A DNA stretch of 64,000 nt from SZUA-547 sp963669315 (GTDB lineage Bacteria > Pseudomonadota > Alphaproteobacteria > Rhodobacterales > Rhodobacteraceae), in NCBI GenBank assembly GCA_963669315.1, contig OY770021.1:1550001-1614000 (forward strand). Direction: 5' to 3'. Shown piece by piece: positions 41,648-50,136 of the stretch. The translations under genes and the position numbers were made by a program. The notes under the pieces were generated by a model. It had not been told where the DNA came from. It saw nothing but the letters and a program-made list of their open reading frames with translations, and did no database searches. Within the stretch, counting starts at the first letter, position 1; each line of letters opens with the position of its first letter.

Positions 41648-42337
41648 TTGCGGAGATTTTCCGTACCGCTGGAGAGCTACAGAGACGGATTCGGCAATTG
41701 GTGCACGCGACTGGTTGCGACGCCAGGAGAGTTCACGCTGTCTACAAGTGGCGTGGTCCGCGATAGCGGAGAGCCCGAAGCAGTCGCATTTGACGCCGCC
41801 CAGCACGCGATTGAGGATCTACCGTTCGAGACTCTCACCTGTCTGCTCGCCAGTCGATACTGCGACACCGACGAATTGTCTGAGAAGGCTTGGCGGCTTT
41901 TCGAAGGCGCACCCGCAGGCTTGCAGCGCGTTCAGGCGATATGCGACTTTGTTCATGATCATGTGACGTTTGGCTATGTGCACGCCCGCGCGACTCGAAC
42001 AGCATCTCAGACTCTAGACGAGGGTTGCGGCGTGTGCCGCGACTATGCGCATCTTACGATTGCTTTTTGCAGGTGCATGAACATCCCCGCGCGGTACTGC
42101 ACGGGGTATCTTGGCGATATCGGTCAGCCGCCGCCCTATCCGCCGGGGGACTTTGCCGCGTGGATGGAAGTTTATCTCGACGGGAAATGGTGGATTTTCG
42201 ATCCTCGCAACAACGAACGGCGTATCGGCCGAATTCTTATCGCCCGTGGTCGCGATGCAGCCGATGTTCCGCTGACGCTTACATTCGGCCCAAATGAATT
42301 GTTGAATTTTGAAGTTTGGGCCGACGAGATAAACTAG
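41648..42337 (+). pseudogene. Transglutaminase-like protein, N-terminally truncated
   Basis: 229-residue frame from a TTG at 41648 that has no good ribosome site. It begins in the middle of the family's usual N-terminal domain (VPLESYRDGFGNWCTRLVA); a stop at 41624 blocks extension, so about 45 residues are missing. The cysteine-protease core is intact: GCGVCRDYAHL (catalytic Cys), FAAWMEVYLDGKWWIFDPRN (Asp) and GRILIARGRDAADVPLT. The His of the canonical HAW motif is replaced by Ala, as I recall for related proteins. Probably degenerate. Confidence 0.6.
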
Positions 42338-42389
42338 GTCGGTCAATTTCAACCATGGCGCATCTGATCCAGTGGTTGACGTCTTGACG

Positions 42390-42623
42390 AACGCCAGCTT
42401 GCATCCTTCGACGCCAAAACCTGACATTCAGCCAATGTCTGTAAAGTCCCGCAACTCGGACGCCCCACGCGCGTGCAGCGAATGACAGGTTGCGGTCAGA
42501 GGCATTCGAGCGGGCTTGAACGACCGCTTTCGGGAAGTCGCGCTGCAGCGCGGCGGGCAGCACCCTGTCGTGCCTTCGCCAGCGCGGCGGATTATGTTGC
42601 ACCCGCGTCGGGCTGGTTTGTCC
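42390..42623 (-). repeat. Repeat family A, inverted copy
   Basis: Reverse complement of one 174-bp unit plus its extension. Landmarks: GACATTCAGCCAATGTCTG, GTCCCGCAACTCGGACGCC, GAACGACCGCTTTCGGGAAG and CACCCGCGTCGGGCTGGTTT. With 35722-36130 it makes a long inverted repeat flanking about 6.3 kb. Confidence 0.85.
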
Positions 42624-42815
42624 GCAACTCAGACCTCCTGCGCGCGTGCAGCGAATGACCGGATCGGAGAGCGACTATCCAGGCAGCCGCGAGTGTCCGC
42701 TTTCGGAAAGCTACGCCGCAGCGCCGCGGTCAGCATTGTGCCGCGCATCTGTAAGCGCTGCGAATTGCGTTGCACTCACGTCAGTCTGCTCTGTCCGTGG
42801 GCCTTCGGTTCTGAC
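42624..42815 (-). repeat. Repeat family A, degenerate copy
   Basis: Keeps the order and several blocks of the family A unit (GCGCGTGCAGCGAATGACCG, GTCCGCTTTCGGAAAG, GCGCCGCGGTCAGCA, GTTGCACTCACGTCAG), with many substitutions. An older tandem partner of the adjacent copy. Confidence 0.6.
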
Positions 42816-43018
42816 CGCCCGGCGAATGTTACCTTCGCGACGCGGCACCCTCTTGCGACTTCGCTGCACCGACGAACGGCGCAAACGGTTCGGATTACGA
42901 TACTTGGAAATTTCCACCCACCCGACCAGTGGCTCATGGCAATCATAAATGGGGCTGAGGTAGTCGAAAGGTCACTTGGCGCGATCTAACTCACTGGAAT
43001 CGAACAATCACCGTGGGA
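42816..43018. other. Non-coding spacer before att copy 2
   Basis: About 200 bp. No gene or repeat could be supported beyond GTGGGACTT just before 43019, where GGGA restores the 5' arm of the anticodon stem. Confidence 0.35.
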
Positions 43019-43065
43019 CTTAAAATCCCTCGACTTCGGTCATCCGGGTTCGAGTCCCGGAGCGG
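43019..43065 (+). repeat. Attachment site copy 2: 3' part of tRNA-Leu(UAA)
   Basis: Exact 47-bp copy of 31333-31379, here preceded by GGGA so that the anticodon stem-loop (GGGA-CTTAAAA-TCCC) is complete. The acceptor end diverges (GCGGCGCCA instead of GCGGGCACCA), so it cannot be part of a working tRNA. Marks the right end of the second island. Confidence 0.88.
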
Positions 43066-43269
43066 CGCCACAACGATATCAATGACTTAACCGGATAGAG
43101 GGGCGGCCATGGAATTCGTCAGGCCTGGAACGGGCCCGATGCGCTGTGAGTTATGGAAGCATTGCCGAACTCCTAGAGCTCAAATTTGTCGACATAGGAG
43201 GTCGTGCCGCTTCGAGTCTCTCAGCGCCTGCACCGCTGTTATTCGACTATTCAGGAAAGATAACGGACC

Positions 43270-43558
43270 TCAGCGCACGTCCTCGCTTGACCCGCGCGCT
43301 CCGAGAACGTCAACCTTTGAGATCGCCCCCCGGTCGACCCCAAAATCCAGCGCAGCCGCCCGTTCGCTCATGCCGTCGCGCAGAACCGCCCGCCGGACAC
43401 GATGATAAATCTCCAACCCGTACATCCTCGCCTCAAACCAGCTTCCATTGGTCCGAGACTTCCACGTGGCGGGATTTTACGCCGCCCGCAGCACGGTCAC
43501 CCCACCGCTCCAGTGGTTGGATTTACATGCGCCATTTACAAATCTGAGCGCCCTCTAA
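43270..43558 (-). pseudogene. Remnant of an IS21 left end and istA start
   Basis: On the minus strand, ATG 43425 opens a frame starting MYGLEIYHRVRRAVLRDGMS, almost the start of the intact IstA at 31518. After the SK of its HTH a 2-bp loss shifts the frame and similarity fades by about 43270. The leader (43430-43558) matches the 31403-31517 leader, including AAATCCAACCAC and TTTTACGCCGCCC. A decayed relative, opposite in direction to the intact IS21. Confidence 0.82.
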
Positions 43559-43577
43559 ATCCGACCACCTAGGGTCG

Positions 43578-44264
43578 TTACACCACTCTCACGGCCATGT
43601 TCCCAAGCCCTTTGACAGAAACTTCGATCACGTCGTCTTTTTGGACCGGACCGACGCCCGAAGGCGTGCCCGATAGGATCACGTCACCGGCGGCCAGCGT
43701 GAAATACTCGGAGAGGTAGGAGATCATCTCAGGCACTTTCCAGATCATCTGATTGAGGTCGCCCTCCTGCCGCACCTCGCCATTCAACACAAGCTCGACG
43801 GGGCCCCGATCGAGGTGGCCGACTTCTTCGACCCTATGAAGAGGGCCGATCGGCGCAGACCTCTCGAAAGCCTTTCCGATCTCCCACGGGCGGCCCATCT
43901 TTTTGGCGACGCCTTGCAGGTCGCGCCGGGTCATGTCCAACGCCAGGCCATAGCCGAACACATGGTCGAGCGCTTGATCGAGCGGAATGTTTTGACCGCC
44001 CGACTTCAGGGCGACCGACATCTCCACCTCATGATGAACATCACTGGTCTTCGGCGGATAGGGAAACTCGCCGGAAGGATCCAGATTGTCGGGATTCTTC
44101 TGAAAGAAAAACGGCGGCTCGCGGTCCGGGTCATGACCCATCTCCACGGCGTGCGCTGCGTAATTGCGACCGATGCAGTAGACCCGTCGAACCGGAAACA
44201 TGGTGTCTTCGCCCGCCACGGGAATTCCGACGACTGGCGGCGCATCGATCACAAAGCTGGGCAT
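43578..44264 (-). CDS. Fumarylacetoacetate hydrolase-family protein
   Basis: 228 residues from ATG 44264 (AGGGAGG upstream). FAH fold with metal ligands in VHHEVEMSVAL (ExE, about 77-79) and GYGLALDMTRRDLQ (Asp, about 108), and the family motif 'VILSGTPSGVGPV' near the end. Closest by pattern to fumarylpyruvate hydrolase-type enzymes that cleave acylpyruvates. It is divergent from the FCD regulator and next to a CoA ligase and importer, so it probably performs a C-C cleavage step in the same catabolic route. Substrate unknown. Confidence 0.87.
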   Translation of the reverse strand: MPSFVIDAPPVVGIPVAGEDTMFPVRRVYCIGRNYAAHAVEMGHDPDREPPFFFQKNPDNLDPSGEFPYPPKTSDVHHEVEMSVALKSGGQNIPLDQALDHVFGYGLALDMTRRDLQGVAKKMGRPWEIGKAFERSAPIGPLHRVEEVGHLDRGPVELVLNGEVRQEGDLNQMIWKVPEMISYLSEYFTLAAGDVILSGTPSGVGPVQKDDVIEVSVKGLGNMAVRVV

Positions 44265-44317
44265 TCCATCCTCCCTGAAGATCCTGTTTTTTCTGCTCAT
44301 AAACTGTCGCGCCATAC

Positions 44318-44416
44318 AGATCAATCCAGATCAATCTCATAATTTGGTAAGAATCGGTTGTCATTCGAGATTGATCTGACATAATCCGGCACAAATTCGC
44401 AGATTGGTCAACCAAT
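44318..44416. promoter_or_regulatory. Divergent control region with FCD operator and 11-bp inverted repeat
   Basis: ATTGGTCAACCAAT (44403-44416) fits the FadR-family operator TNGTNNNACNA and lies 13 bp before the regulator's ATG. A perfect inverted repeat AGATCAATCTC (44328-44338) / GAGATTGATCT (44367-44377) and a further AGATCAATC (44318-44326) lie on the hydrolase side. Confidence 0.62.
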
Positions 44417-44429
44417 TAAAAAGAGACAA

Positions 44430-45119
44430 ATGCTCACACGCCCTCAGACTGCGCAGAAGACGACAGCGGTCGATACGTTGCGCGCGTTCATTGCCGAGGG
44501 CGGGTACGCGCCGGGGGATCGGCTGCCGCCTGAGCGCGAACTGATGGAGCGGCTGGCTCTCAGCCGCACGAACCTGCGCAAGGCGCTGGACGTGTTCGAG
44601 CGCGACGGGCTGATCTGGCGGCATGTGGGAAAGGGCACGTTTCTGGCGCGGCAGGAGCCGGAGGTGTTCGGCGGCGATCTGCAGGAGATCAGCCGCGAAT
44701 TGAGCCCGGTAAAGATGATGCGCGCGCGCGTCTGTATCGAGGCGGCGATCGCGCGTGAGGCGGCGATCAACGCCTCCAACGGCGCGATTCAGAACCTTAA
44801 GGACTCCAGGGATCGCGCCCGCGATGCAGCCAGCTGGGAGGAGTATGAGCACTACGACGGAATGTTCCACTGCGCCGTGGCTGAGGCGGCCGACAATCCG
44901 CTGCTCCTGACACTGTTTGTTCAGCTTAATCTCGTGCGGCGAGCGGTGGCGGTGAACAATGTGGTGCGCGGAACGGATCGTCCGCCGGAGGACCATAAGA
45001 GCTTCTCCGAGCATGAACGGATCGCCTCTGCGATCGAGGCGCGTGACCCGGCTGAGGCTTATGAAGCGATGCGCGCGCATCTGGGGTCGGTCGCGGGACG
45101 GCTGTTTGAGGAGGTGTGA
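44430..45119 (+). CDS. GntR/FCD-type transcriptional regulator
   Basis: 229 residues. N-terminal winged helix with 'YAPGDRLPPERELMERLALS' and 'RTNLRKALDVFERDGLIWRH', the GntR signature (about 26-65). C-terminal FCD helical domain (about 90-229) with metal/ligand residues in EHYDGMFHCAVAEAADNPLL and ending HLGSVAGRLF. It senses a carboxylate-type ligand and controls the divergent hydrolase and the downstream transporter/ligase genes, and probably itself through the site at 44403-44416. Confidence 0.92.
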   Translation: MLTRPQTAQKTTAVDTLRAFIAEGGYAPGDRLPPERELMERLALSRTNLRKALDVFERDGLIWRHVGKGTFLARQEPEVFGGDLQEISRELSPVKMMRARVCIEAAIAREAAINASNGAIQNLKDSRDRARDAASWEEYEHYDGMFHCAVAEAADNPLLLTLFVQLNLVRRAVAVNNVVRGTDRPPEDHKSFSEHERIASAIEARDPAEAYEAMRAHLGSVAGRLFEEV

Positions 45120-45212
45120 CGCCTAAACGGCATGTTCGAGAGACAACAACAAACCGGACGAAACCGGACTCTATCAAGACCAACAGCAAGACTGTTCTCA
45201 GGGAGGAGAACC

Positions 45213-46187
45213 ATGAAAACATTGTGGAAATCGATGATCGGCCTAGCCGCGGTGATCCCGCTGGCGGTGGGGCTGAACGTGTCAGCGGCCAAGGCCGACA
45301 CGATCCGTATCGCCCTGGCGGAAACGCCGTCAGACGAACTGGCCGCATTCTTCGTGGCGCTGGATCGGGCCAAGGCCAACGGGCTCGACTATGAGTGGAC
45401 CGCCTTCTCTGATGAGGAGTTGGCGATTCAAGCGGTTCTCAGCGGTCAGATGGATATCGGCTTCGGAACGCCCTACGCGGCGATGCAGAAATCGAAAGCT
45501 CCGCTCCGCATCATTTTTCAACTCTCGAAGCTGAAGTTTTTCCCCGTCACTACGAAAAAGTATAGCATGCTCAAGGACCTGAACGGCGAGCCGATCTTGT
45601 TGCATTCGCGCGGCGGCGGCACCGACTCGATCGCGAATGTCATTGAGGGCAAGGAAGGCATCACGTTCGGTGAGCGGTCCTATGTGCCGGGCTCGGCCAA
45701 CCGCGTCGCGGCGCTCGTCGCAGGGCAAGCGGATGCGACGATCATCGATTTATCCAACAAAAACAAGATCATGCGCACGCACGGCGATCAGTTCAACGTG
45801 CTGCCGATGTTCGACGTCGAGGCCAGTGACGAGGCGCTGTTCGCCAATCTCGACTGGATCAAGGCGAATGCCGACGACGTGCAGATCTTCGTCAATGCGC
45901 TGCACAGCGTCTGGAACGACATGAACAAGGACCCGTCGATCATCAGCAAGGAAACCAGTCCGGACGGCCCGATCGGCCAGCTGCCGAAGGAGATACTGGA
46001 CGAGTTGGACGGATTCTATTCAGACGCGGTGGCAGGCGGCCTCTACGACGCCGATGGTGGCGGGCGCAAAGCGGCGGCTGCGGACATGGAATGGTACAGC
46101 CAGGCCGGCCAGCTTGAAGGAGACGCTTCGAGCCTGAATATCGACGACTTCTGGTACATGGCGCCGCTCGACGCTGCGATGAAGTAA
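45213..46187 (+). CDS. ABC importer substrate-binding protein (NitT/TauT type)
   Basis: 324 residues from ATG 45213 (GGGAGGAG upstream). Signal peptide (about 1-27, ending VSAAKA). Mature SsuA/NrtA-like periplasmic protein: 'IRIALAETPSDELAAFFVAL', 'FSDEELAIQAVLSGQMDIGF' and 'LLHSRGGGTDSIANVI'. It captures the substrate for the two permeases and ATPase downstream. A hairpin with GTTTT after the stop (46195-46237) may raise its level relative to the membrane genes. Confidence 0.9.
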   Translation: MKTLWKSMIGLAAVIPLAVGLNVSAAKADTIRIALAETPSDELAAFFVALDRAKANGLDYEWTAFSDEELAIQAVLSGQMDIGFGTPYAAMQKSKAPLRIIFQLSKLKFFPVTTKKYSMLKDLNGEPILLHSRGGGTDSIANVIEGKEGITFGERSYVPGSANRVAALVAGQADATIIDLSNKNKIMRTHGDQFNVLPMFDVEASDEALFANLDWIKANADDVQIFVNALHSVWNDMNKDPSIISKETSPDGPIGQLPKEILDELDGFYSDAVAGGLYDADGGGRKAAAADMEWYSQAGQLEGDASSLNIDDFWYMAPLDAAMK

Positions 46188-46194
46188 CGCTATT

Positions 46195-46237
46195 GGCCCG
46201 CCCGGCCTATCGCGTGTGCGTCGGGCGAGGCCGTTTT
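46195..46237 (+). terminator. Attenuating hairpin after the binding-protein gene
   Basis: GGCCCGCCCG (46195-46204) pairs with CGGGCGAGGCC (46222-46232) and is followed by GTTTT. Such a structure between a binding-protein gene and its permease commonly gives partial termination and higher binding-protein output. Confidence 0.65.
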
Positions 46238-46255
46238 GAACTCGGATAGAATGTT

Positions 46256-47017
46256 ATGCTGAGCAGGCCTGTGATCCTGAAGATTCTGTCCTCCCTGATC
46301 GTCTTTGGCGCCTGGGAGGTCGCAGGCCGCGTTCCGGTCAGCTACGCCTTTCCGACCTTCCTTGAATCTATGTCGGCGCTGGTCGCGATGATGGCGGATG
46401 GCTCGCTATTCAGCGCCTACGGCGAGACTCTAAAGCCGCTTGTGGTCGGGCTCGCGATCTCGGCGTTCCTGGGCATCGGCACCGGCCTCTGGGTCGGTCT
46501 GAGCGCTCGGTTCGATTGGCTTGTCTCGCCGATCTTCATCGTGGCGCAAGCGGCCCCGTTGGCGGCGTTGATCCCGCTTCTCGTCATGGCTTACGGGATT
46601 GGGTTGACCTCCAAAGTCTTCGTGGTCTGCATCATGGCGATGCCGGTGATCGTGCTGAATACGGCGGGCGCGGTGCGCAATACGCCCAGCTCGATCAAGG
46701 AAATGGGGCGGTCCTTTCTCGGGACCGAGCGCGACATCATCCTCAAGATCATCCTCCCGGCGGCGTCGCCGATCATCTTTTCGGGGCTGCGGCTCGGCAT
46801 CTCAGCCGGGTTCATCGGCGCGATCCTCGCCGAGTTGAAAATCACGCCGACGGGCGTCGGCGACATCATCACCTACAGCCGCTCGATTGCAGACTATCCG
46901 AGCATGTATGCGGCGATTTTTTCGATCATTCTGTTGGCGGTTCTGTTTCTAAATCTGATCGAGAAGGTCGAATACCTCCTGTTCGAAGGGAATGACCGTG
47001 GCTATGCCTCAGATTAA
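46256..47017 (+). CDS. ABC importer permease 1
   Basis: 253 residues, about six transmembrane helices. Conserved cytoplasmic EAA-like loop 'IKEMGRSFLGTERDIILKII' (about 146-165), then LPAASPIIFSGLRLG, as in BPD_transp_1 permeases of the SsuC/TauC type. Its end overlaps the ATPase gene by 26 bp. Forms the membrane channel together with the second permease. Confidence 0.92.
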   Translation: MLSRPVILKILSSLIVFGAWEVAGRVPVSYAFPTFLESMSALVAMMADGSLFSAYGETLKPLVVGLAISAFLGIGTGLWVGLSARFDWLVSPIFIVAQAAPLAALIPLLVMAYGIGLTSKVFVVCIMAMPVIVLNTAGAVRNTPSSIKEMGRSFLGTERDIILKIILPAASPIIFSGLRLGISAGFIGAILAELKITPTGVGDIITYSRSIADYPSMYAAIFSIILLAVLFLNLIEKVEYLLFEGNDRGYASD

Positions 47018-47804
47018 GCCGGATCTACACGCGGTCGGCGCGACTGCGCCCGACAACGCCGTCACGGTCCGCAACGTCTCCAAGAACTACGGCGAAGTCG
47101 AAGCGTTGCAGAACCTCTCTCTGGAGTTTCCGCGCGGACAATTGACGTCGCTGCTTGGCCCGTCCGGCTGCGGCAAGACCACGCTTCTGAAGATCATCGC
47201 CGGATTGCTGGAGCCGACCTCCGGCGAGGTCGAGGTCAACGGCAACCCCGTCACCGGTCCCGGACCAAATCGCGCCTTCGTGTTTCAGGATTTCGCGCTA
47301 CTGCCCTGGGCCAGCGTGATCCGCAACGTCGCTTTCGGACTGGAGCTTAGAGGCGTGGCGAAGTCCGAGCGCGAGGCGATCGCGGAAAAATACATCAACG
47401 CGGTCGGGCTCACCGGATTCGAGACCAGCTATCCACACGAGCTGTCGGGCGGCATGCGCCAGCGTGTCGGTCTGGCTCGCGCCCTTTCGGTCGATGCGAA
47501 AGTGCTGCTGATGGATGAGCCGTTCTCGGCTGTCGATGAGCAGACACGGCGTAAGTTTCAGGAGGATCTTCTGGCCCTCGTTCAGAACGAGAACAAAACT
47601 TTCCTGTTCGTCACCCACTCGATCGAGGAGGCGGTCTATGTCTCGGACCAGATCGCGATTCTGTTGCCGCGTCCCAGCCGCGTCTCCGAAATCATCCGGC
47701 CGTCGGGATTGCGAGAGAAAGACGTGGAGAACATCCGCCGCGATCCAGAGTATCTCGACATCGTCGATCGGATCTGGGCCTCGTTGCGCAGCTATGTCGA
47801 GTAG
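46992..47804 (+). CDS. ABC importer ATPase
   Basis: 270 residues. Walker A GPSGCGKTTLLK (about 56-67), Q-loop FVFQDFALLPW, signature LSGGMRQRVGLARAL, Walker B VLLMDEPFSAVD and switch His in FVTHSIEEAV. SsuB/TauB-type importer ATPase. Energises uptake through the two permeases. Confidence 0.95.
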   Translation: MTVAMPQIKPDLHAVGATAPDNAVTVRNVSKNYGEVEALQNLSLEFPRGQLTSLLGPSGCGKTTLLKIIAGLLEPTSGEVEVNGNPVTGPGPNRAFVFQDFALLPWASVIRNVAFGLELRGVAKSEREAIAEKYINAVGLTGFETSYPHELSGGMRQRVGLARALSVDAKVLLMDEPFSAVDEQTRRKFQEDLLALVQNENKTFLFVTHSIEEAVYVSDQIAILLPRPSRVSEIIRPSGLREKDVENIRRDPEYLDIVDRIWASLRSYVE

Positions 47805-47812
47805 GGGCTGAG

Positions 47813-48565
47813 ATGACGCTGTTCGGATACAGACTCCCGGGAATGTCTTCGCTGATACTGTGGGGGCTGGTCTGGGAGATTATCGGCCAGGCCGATGTGA
47901 CATTCTTCGTGCCGCCGCTCTCGGAAGTGATCGCGACGCTGTTCGAGGTCATCGGATCACCCGCCTTCGTGAAAGCCATGACCGAGACGGCTCAGGCCTT
48001 CATCATGGGTGTCTTCTTCGCGATCACGATCGGTATTCCCGTCGGTATCCTGATGGGCAAGAACCGGCTGATCGACGAATTGCTGCTTCCCTGGGTCAAC
48101 ATTTTTCTCAGCGCGCCGCTGACTGCGCTGGTGCCGGTGCTAATGGTCCTCTTCGGCTTCGGCATGAAGGCGATCGTCATCACAACCACGCTGTTTGCGA
48201 TCTGGATCATCATCCTGAACGCGCGGGCCGGCGTCATGCAGATAAATCGCTCCTTGGTCGAGATGGCGCGGTCTTTCGGGGCTTCGCCAATCGACGCATT
48301 CGTAAAAATCTATTTCTGGGCCGCGCTGCCCGAAATTCTCGGCGGCGTTCGGATCGGAGTCATCCGCGCGGTCAAGGGCGTGATTATCGGACAGCTGCTG
48401 ATCTCGATCGTCGGCTTCGGTGCGCTCTTTGAGCTCTACACCGCGAACTTCCTAATGGCGCATTTCTGGGCCGTTCTGATCGTTCTTTTTGCATTGGCGT
48501 TCACCATCTCGGAATTTCTCGCTTATCTTGAGCGCCGCGTGTCCTATTACGCTGCGAAGCGCTGA
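47813..48565 (+). CDS. ABC importer permease 2
   Basis: 250 residues, about six transmembrane spans. EAA-like loop 'LVEMARSFGASPIDAFVKIY' (about 146-165), then FWAALPEILGGVRIG. Same family as permease 1 but clearly diverged, so the channel is probably a heterodimer, which is less usual for NitT/TauT importers. It begins 8 bp after the ATPase stop. Confidence 0.92.
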   Translation: MTLFGYRLPGMSSLILWGLVWEIIGQADVTFFVPPLSEVIATLFEVIGSPAFVKAMTETAQAFIMGVFFAITIGIPVGILMGKNRLIDELLLPWVNIFLSAPLTALVPVLMVLFGFGMKAIVITTTLFAIWIIILNARAGVMQINRSLVEMARSFGASPIDAFVKIYFWAALPEILGGVRIGVIRAVKGVIIGQLLISIVGFGALFELYTANFLMAHFWAVLIVLFALAFTISEFLAYLERRVSYYAAKR

Positions 48566-48586
48566 CCCTCAGGGAGATCGAGTGAA

Positions 48587-50125
48587 ATGAACGATACGGT
48601 GGCCAGCCTGATCGCCGACCATCCCGCCGACGCTCGCGCCCTTGGCGCGCCGGACCGGCCTTGGTTGACCTATGGCGGATTGCGGGACCAGAGCGTCGCG
48701 ACGGCGAAGGCGCTGCATGCACTCGGCGTCGGGCGCAGGGATCGTGTCGCAATCGTGCTGCCGAACGGGCCTGAAATGGCTTCGGCCTTTCTGACCATCG
48801 CACAGGCCGCGACCACGGCGCCGCTCAATCCGGCCTATCGGGAGGAGGAGTACGCCTTCTATCTTGAGGATCTGAATGCAAAAGCGCTGGTGGTCAGCGT
48901 CGGCTATGACGGCCCGGCTCTGGCGGCGGCGGAAAATCTGGGTCTTGGCGTCATTCGACTCTCGTTCGATGCCCGCGCGCCTGCGGGAACCTTTACGCTG
49001 TCCTCCGACGCGCCGCTCGGCGAGTCGGACACGGCGGCGCCGGCCCCGGATGACGTCGCGCTGATCCTGCACACCTCGGGCACCACCTCTCGGCCAAAAA
49101 TCGTGCCGCTTTTGCAGTCGAATGTGGCGATCTCGGCGGGGAATGTCCGGCGCTCGTTGGCGCTGACCGCTGGGGATCGCTCTCTCAACATCATGCCGCT
49201 CTTTCATATCCACGGGCTGATCGCTTCGCTGTCAGCCTCAATGGCCGCGGGGGCGTCCGTGTGGTGCGCGCCTGGCTATAACGCTCTGCAATTCTTCGGG
49301 CAGCTGGCTGATGCGGACCCCACCTGGGTGACCGCCGTTCCGACCATGCATCAGGCCAATCTCTCGCGCGCCGGGCGCAACAAAGCGATCATCGAAAAGG
49401 CGCGGCTCAGGTTTCTGCGCTCCTCCTCCGCCTCGCTGCCCGCGCCGGTGATGGAGGAGTTGGAGGAAACCTTTGGCGTGCCGGTGGTTGAAGCCTATGG
49501 CATGACCGAAGCGACCCATCAAATGTGCGCGAATCCGATTGAGCCGGGCAAGCAGCGCCCGGGCGCCGTGGGCCTGGAGGCCGGGCCAATAGTCCGCGTC
49601 GCCGACGAAAGTGAAGACCGCCTGTTGGAGCAAGGCGCCATCGGCGAGGTTGTAATCTCCGGCCCCAATGTGACACCAGGCTATGAGAGCAACGCGGAGG
49701 CGAACGCCACCAGCTTCTTCATGGCCGAGGACGCGCGCTGGTTCCGCACCGGCGATCAAGGCGCTTTCGATGCGGACGGCTACCTGAGCCTGACCGGGCG
49801 GCTCAAGGAGATCATCAATCGCGGCGGCGAGAAGGTCAGCCCGCTGGAGGTCGATGCGGTGCTGCTGGAGCATCCCGCGGTCCGGCAAGCGGTCACTTTC
49901 GCCCTGCCGCATCCGAAACTGGGTGAGGAGATCGCCGCCGCGGTGGTGCTGGATGACGGCGCCAAAGCCAGCGAGCGCGACGTTCGCGATTACGCAGCCG
50001 GCCGTTTGGCGGGCTTTAAGGTGCCGGCCAAGGTGCTGCTGCTCGACGAGATTCCGAAAGGCGCGACAGGCAAGATCCAGCGCATCGGTCTCGCCGAAAA
50101 GCTCGGCCTCGTCGAGACTGCCTGA
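48587..50125 (+). CDS. AMP-forming acyl-CoA ligase (oxalyl-CoA synthetase-like)
   Basis: 512 residues. Adenylation motifs: 'LILHTSGTTSRPKIVPL' (A3, about 157-173), 'VEAYGMTEATHQM' (A5), 'RWFRTGDQGAFD' (A7), 'GRLKEIINRGGEKVSP' (A8) and catalytic Lys in PKGATGKIQR. Activates a carboxylic acid to its CoA thioester with ATP. The compact length and the TMHQ-type core recall the oxalate/Pcs60 subgroup, but the acid cannot be named. Lies 21 bp after the permease gene, in the same operon. Confidence 0.9.
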   Translation: MNDTVASLIADHPADARALGAPDRPWLTYGGLRDQSVATAKALHALGVGRRDRVAIVLPNGPEMASAFLTIAQAATTAPLNPAYREEEYAFYLEDLNAKALVVSVGYDGPALAAAENLGLGVIRLSFDARAPAGTFTLSSDAPLGESDTAAPAPDDVALILHTSGTTSRPKIVPLLQSNVAISAGNVRRSLALTAGDRSLNIMPLFHIHGLIASLSASMAAGASVWCAPGYNALQFFGQLADADPTWVTAVPTMHQANLSRAGRNKAIIEKARLRFLRSSSASLPAPVMEELEETFGVPVVEAYGMTEATHQMCANPIEPGKQRPGAVGLEAGPIVRVADESEDRLLEQGAIGEVVISGPNVTPGYESNAEANATSFFMAEDARWFRTGDQGAFDADGYLSLTGRLKEIINRGGEKVSPLEVDAVLLEHPAVRQAVTFALPHPKLGEEIAAAVVLDDGAKASERDVRDYAAGRLAGFKVPAKVLLLDEIPKGATGKIQRIGLAEKLGLVETA

Positions 50126-50136
50126 GGGCGCCGGCG

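Noticed and set aside
43019..43065. A functional tRNA-Leu gene
   Set aside because: The 5' acceptor arm and D-arm are missing, and the 3' acceptor sequence is changed. It is only an attachment-site remnant; the same holds at 31333-31379.
43146..43547. 133-codon plus-strand frame as a gene
   Set aside because: Its second half is antisense to the decayed IS21 leader and istA start.
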